Shown one piece after another: positions 34,086-36,980 of a stretch of 36,980 bases of DNA. A program made the translations under genes and the position numbers. This DNA is from JAXGPP01 sp964436865 (GTDB lineage: Bacteria; Planctomycetota; Planctomycetia; Pirellulales; Thermoguttaceae). The stretch lies in the NCBI GenBank assembly GCA_964436865.1, contig CAYTFK010000032.1, forward strand, positions 1 to 36,980, read 5' to 3'. The notes under the pieces were generated by a model. It made no database searches. It was not told the origin of the DNA and was given only the letters and a program-made list of their open reading frames with translations. How positions within the stretch are numbered: position 1 is the first letter of the stretch; each line of letters starts with the position of its first letter.

Positions 34086-36809
34086 TTACTTCTTCGCCTG
34101 CTTGTCGGCCACGGCGGCTTGGGCAGCGGCCAGGCGCGCGATCGGCACCCGGTAGGGGCTGCAGCTCACGTAGTTCAAGCCGGCCTTGTAGCAGAACTTG
34201 ACGCTCGCCGGATCGCCACCCTGCTCGCCGCAGATGCCGATCTTCAGGTCCTTCCGCGTGGCGCGCCCCTTCTCGACCGACATCTGGATGAGCTGGCCGA
34301 TGCCTTCCTGGTCGATCGTCTGGAACGGATCGGCGTCGAGGATGCTCTTCTCCAGGTAGTCCTGCAGGAAGCCGCCGATGTCATCGCGGCTGAACCCGAA
34401 GCCCATCTGCGTCAAGTCATTGGTACCGAACGAGAAAAACTGCGCGGTCTGGGCCATCTTGTCGGCCAGCAGGCAGGCCCGCGGAATCTCGATCATCGTG
34501 CCGTAGAGGCAGTTGACCGTGACGCCCGACTTCTGTTCGACTTCCTTCTTCACCCGATCGAAAATCGGCTTGACGAAATCAAGCTCCTTGACGGTGCAGG
34601 TCACGGGCACCATCAGCTCGGGGTGCGGCTTCTTGCCGTCCTTCTGCAGTTCGGCGGCCGACTCGAAGATGGCGCGGATCTGCATCTCGGTGAGATACGG
34701 ATAGGTGATCCCCAACCGCACGCCGCGATGCCCCATCATGGGGTTCACTTCATGCAGCGCCTCGCCGCGCTTCTTGACGTCCTCCGGCGTGATGCCCAGC
34801 GCCTTGGCAAGCTTGGCCTGCGCCTCTTCGGCCTGCGGCACGAACTCGTGCAACGGCGGGTCGAGCAGCCGGACGGTCACCGGCAGGCCGTCCATCGCCT
34901 CAAGCGTCGCCTTAATGTCGCGCTTGACGAACGGGAACAGTTCGTCGATGGCCTTGTTGCGCTCGTCGTCGCTGCCCGCCAGGATCATCTTCCGCAGGAT
35001 GAACAGCGGCTCGTCGGCGCCGGCCCCGTAGAACATATGCTCCGTACGGAAAAGGCCGATGCCTTCCGCGCCGAAGTTGCGTGCCACGCGGGCATCGTCC
35101 GGCGTGTCGGCATTGGTCCGCACGCCCATCGTCCGCTGCTGGTCCACCAGCTTCATGAAGTCCTGGAACCGCGGGTTCTCCGTGGCGTCCATCATCGCCA
35201 GCCCGCCCTGGTAGACGCGGCCACGGGTGCCGTTCAGCGTGATGGTGTCCCCTTCCTTCAGCGTCTTGCCGTCGACCGACAGGGTGCGGGTCTTCATGTT
35301 GATCTTCAGCGCGCCGGCGCCGACGATGCAGCACTTGCCCCAGCCGCGGGCGACAAGCGCCGCGTGGCTGGTCATGCCGCCGCGGGCGGTGAGTATGCCC
35401 ATCGCGGCCCGCATCCCCTCGACGTCCTCGGGGTTCGTCTCTTCGCGGACCAGGATCACCGTCTTGCCCTGCTTCGCCTTGGCCACGGCGTCGGCCGAGG
35501 TGAACACGATCTCGCCCACCGCGCCGCCCGGCCCGGCCGGCAGACCGGTGGCGATCGGCGCCGCCTTCTTCTCGGCCGCCGGATCGACGATCGGGTGCAG
35601 CAGCTCGTCCAACTGCGCCGGGGCGACCCGCATCACGGCCGTTTCGGCATCGATCAGCTTCTCGCCCAGCATGTCCATGGCCATGTTCAGGGCCGCGGTG
35701 CCGGTCCGCTTGCCGTTGCGGCACTGGAGCATGTAGAGCTTCTTCTCTTGGATCGTGAACTCGATGTCCTGCATGTCCTTGTAGTGCTTCTCCAAGCGCA
35801 GGCGGATGTCGTCGAGTTGCTTGTAAACGTCCGGCCATTCCTTCTCGAGCGAAGCCATGTGCTCGTTCTGAGGGTTCTTGGTGGCTTCGTTCAGCGGATT
35901 GGGCGTGCGGATGCCGGCCACCACGTCCTCGCCCTGGGCGTTCACCAGCCACTCGCCGTAGAACTTGTTCTCGCCCGTCGCCGGATTGCGGCTGAAGGCC
36001 ACGCCGGTGGCCGAGCTGTCACCCAGGTTGCCGAATACCATGCTCTGCACGTTGGTGGCTGTGCCCCAATCGTGCGGGATGCCTTCGATCTTGCGGTATG
36101 AGACCGCCCGCCGGCCGTTCCAGCTCTTGAACACCGCGCCGATGCCGCCCCAAAGCTGTTCCCACGGGTCATCGGGGAACTCGCGCCCCAGCACTTCCTT
36201 CACCTTCTTCTTGTACTCGTCGCAGAGGTACTTGAGATCCTCGCCTGTCAGGTCGGTGTCCTGCTTGTAGCCCTTCTTGTGCTTCAGGTCCTCCATGATG
36301 TGTTCGAGCTGCAGGCGGATGCCCTTCCCCTCGGCCGGCTCGATGTCCTCGGCCTTCTCCATCACCACGTCGGAGTACATCGTGATCAGCCGGCGGTAGG
36401 CGTCGTACACAAACCGCTCGCTGCCCGACTTCTTGATCAAACCCGGAATCGTCTTCGACGACAGGCCGACATTCAGCACCGTCTCCATCATGCCGGGCAT
36501 CGACGTCCGCGCCCCCGAGCGGCACGAAACCAGGAGCGGGTTCTCGGGGTCGCCGTACTTCATGCCCATCGACTTCTCGACGCGCTTCATCGCGTCGGCG
36601 ACCTGCTGCTTCACGTCGTCGGTAAACTTCTTGCCCTCCGCAAGATAAATGTTGCAGTAGTCGGTGATGACCGTGAACCCGGCGGGCACCGGCAGGCCCA
36701 GCTTGGCCATCTCGGCGAGGTTCGCGCCCTTGCCGCCGAGCGTGTTCTTCATGCTAGCATCACCATCAGCCCCATCCGGGCCGAAGTAATAGACGAATTT
36801 CTGGGCCAT
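34086..36809 (-). CDS. ppdK: pyruvate, phosphate dikinase
   Basis: 907 residues from the ATG at 36809, which opens the normal N-terminus (AQKFVYYFGPDGADG); the frame is open to 36935, but that would cover the promoter. The enzyme interconverts pyruvate, ATP and phosphate with phosphoenolpyruvate, AMP and pyrophosphate in the cytoplasm, serving glycolysis or gluconeogenesis. The ATP-grasp domain shows GGKGANLAEM and CRSGARTSMPGMMETVLNVG. The swivelling domain carries the phospho-acceptor His482 in GGMTSHAALVARGWG. The PEP/pyruvate barrel shows EGIGLFRTEHMF, NPMMGHRGVRLG and the C-terminal CGEQGGDPAS, with the catalytic Cys883 in SCSPYRVPIARLAAAQA. Length matches bacterial PPDK. All key residues are present. 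Confidence 0.97.
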   Translation of the reverse strand: MAQKFVYYFGPDGADGDASMKNTLGGKGANLAEMAKLGLPVPAGFTVITDYCNIYLAEGKKFTDDVKQQVADAMKRVEKSMGMKYGDPENPLLVSCRSGARTSMPGMMETVLNVGLSSKTIPGLIKKSGSERFVYDAYRRLITMYSDVVMEKAEDIEPAEGKGIRLQLEHIMEDLKHKKGYKQDTDLTGEDLKYLCDEYKKKVKEVLGREFPDDPWEQLWGGIGAVFKSWNGRRAVSYRKIEGIPHDWGTATNVQSMVFGNLGDSSATGVAFSRNPATGENKFYGEWLVNAQGEDVVAGIRTPNPLNEATKNPQNEHMASLEKEWPDVYKQLDDIRLRLEKHYKDMQDIEFTIQEKKLYMLQCRNGKRTGTAALNMAMDMLGEKLIDAETAVMRVAPAQLDELLHPIVDPAAEKKAAPIATGLPAGPGGAVGEIVFTSADAVAKAKQGKTVILVREETNPEDVEGMRAAMGILTARGGMTSHAALVARGWGKCCIVGAGALKINMKTRTLSVDGKTLKEGDTITLNGTRGRVYQGGLAMMDATENPRFQDFMKLVDQQRTMGVRTNADTPDDARVARNFGAEGIGLFRTEHMFYGAGADEPLFILRKMILAGSDDERNKAIDELFPFVKRDIKATLEAMDGLPVTVRLLDPPLHEFVPQAEEAQAKLAKALGITPEDVKKRGEALHEVNPMMGHRGVRLGITYPYLTEMQIRAIFESAAELQKDGKKPHPELMVPVTCTVKELDFVKPIFDRVKKEVEQKSGVTVNCLYGTMIEIPRACLLADKMAQTAQFFSFGTNDLTQMGFGFSRDDIGGFLQDYLEKSILDADPFQTIDQEGIGQLIQMSVEKGRATRKDLKIGICGEQGGDPASVKFCYKAGLNYVSCSPYRVPIARLAAAQAAVADKQAKK

Positions 36810-36925
36810 GAGCGCTACCTTTTGCTGTGGCAAGGAAACGGGTGGAAAAAGTGAGCACCCCGGCGGCCGAGCCAACGGGGCGTGGGCTTTCTTGCGTGGG
36901 CAGACCGGCAAGAACGAAATGAACC

Positions 36926-36954
36926 AATCTAACAACCGTTCGGGGGACCGTCAA
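36926..36954 (-). promoter_or_regulatory. candidate sigma-70-like promoter of ppdK
   Basis: On the minus strand, TTGACG (-35, five of six) is followed by exactly 17 bases and TAGATT (-10, four of six). Transcription would start near 36919, leaving a leader of about 110 bases before the ppdK ATG. This is the best-matching full promoter in the window, but it was found by eye. Confidence 0.55.
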
Positions 36955-36980
36955 GGAATACAGCCCCGCCGCGGGGGATA

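Noticed and set aside
34119..36101. 660-codon plus-strand open frame
   Set aside because: It is antisense to ppdK and has no recognisable domain.

Overview
The window looks like part of a Planctomycetota genome, most likely a Pirellulales-type lineage and probably from a metagenome-assembled contig. The signs are a DUF1559 pseudopilin-like protein with its H-X9-DG tail, a Tat-exported Gfo/Idh/MocA oxidoreductase next to a DUF1080 protein, a giant SdrD_B-repeat protein opening with a LEPR-XLL-like motif (MEPRQML), an NPYASP N-terminus, PQQ and WD40 propellers with export signals, and high GC. A 10-base N gap at 33929-33938, set in homopolymer-rich sequence, shows the contig was scaffolded. No rRNA, tRNA, CRISPR array or insertion sequence was recognised.

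Layout. 1-2590 (+): the 3' part of a DUF1559 gene, a small lipoprotein, and an exported EF-hand protein fused to a cysteine-type iodothyronine-deiodinase-like domain. 2691-9378 (-): a carbohydrate or lipid catabolic cluster, transcribed as DUF4177-like protein, neutral-ceramidase-like hydrolase, GH42-like glycosidase, DUF1080 (3-keto-disaccharide hydrolase family), then Gfo/Idh oxidoreductase. A GH2 beta-galactosidase (9594-12800, +) diverges from it across a short shared promoter region. 12860-16748 (+): an ABC ATPase with unusual loop residues, its large double-bundle permease, and an exported seven-bladed WD40 protein. 16815-21875 (+): a 1686-residue surface protein with nine SdrD_B domains (four of them exact 333-bp units) and FG-GAP-like calcium-binding repeats.

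22366-26068 (+): an AI-2E-family membrane protein with an acidic insertion and an extra C-terminal domain, then a secreted clan GH-A glycosidase. 26142-36809 (mostly -): a lipase-like lipoprotein, type I glutamine synthetase (GTG start, clear terminator, leader rich in dyads), a large PQQ-propeller protein, a plus-strand PIN toxin with a tiny overlapping partner, the scaffold gap, and pyruvate phosphate dikinase with a good sigma-70-like promoter.

How it fits together. The exported glycosidases, the DUF1080/Gfo-Idh pair and the beta-galactosidase suggest extracytoplasmic breakdown of complex glycans, partly by oxidising a sugar to a 3-keto form before cleavage. glnA and ppdK are housekeeping nitrogen and carbon genes. 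All functions are inferred by reading the translated proteins; no database search was possible. Promoters were found by eye and are tentative.
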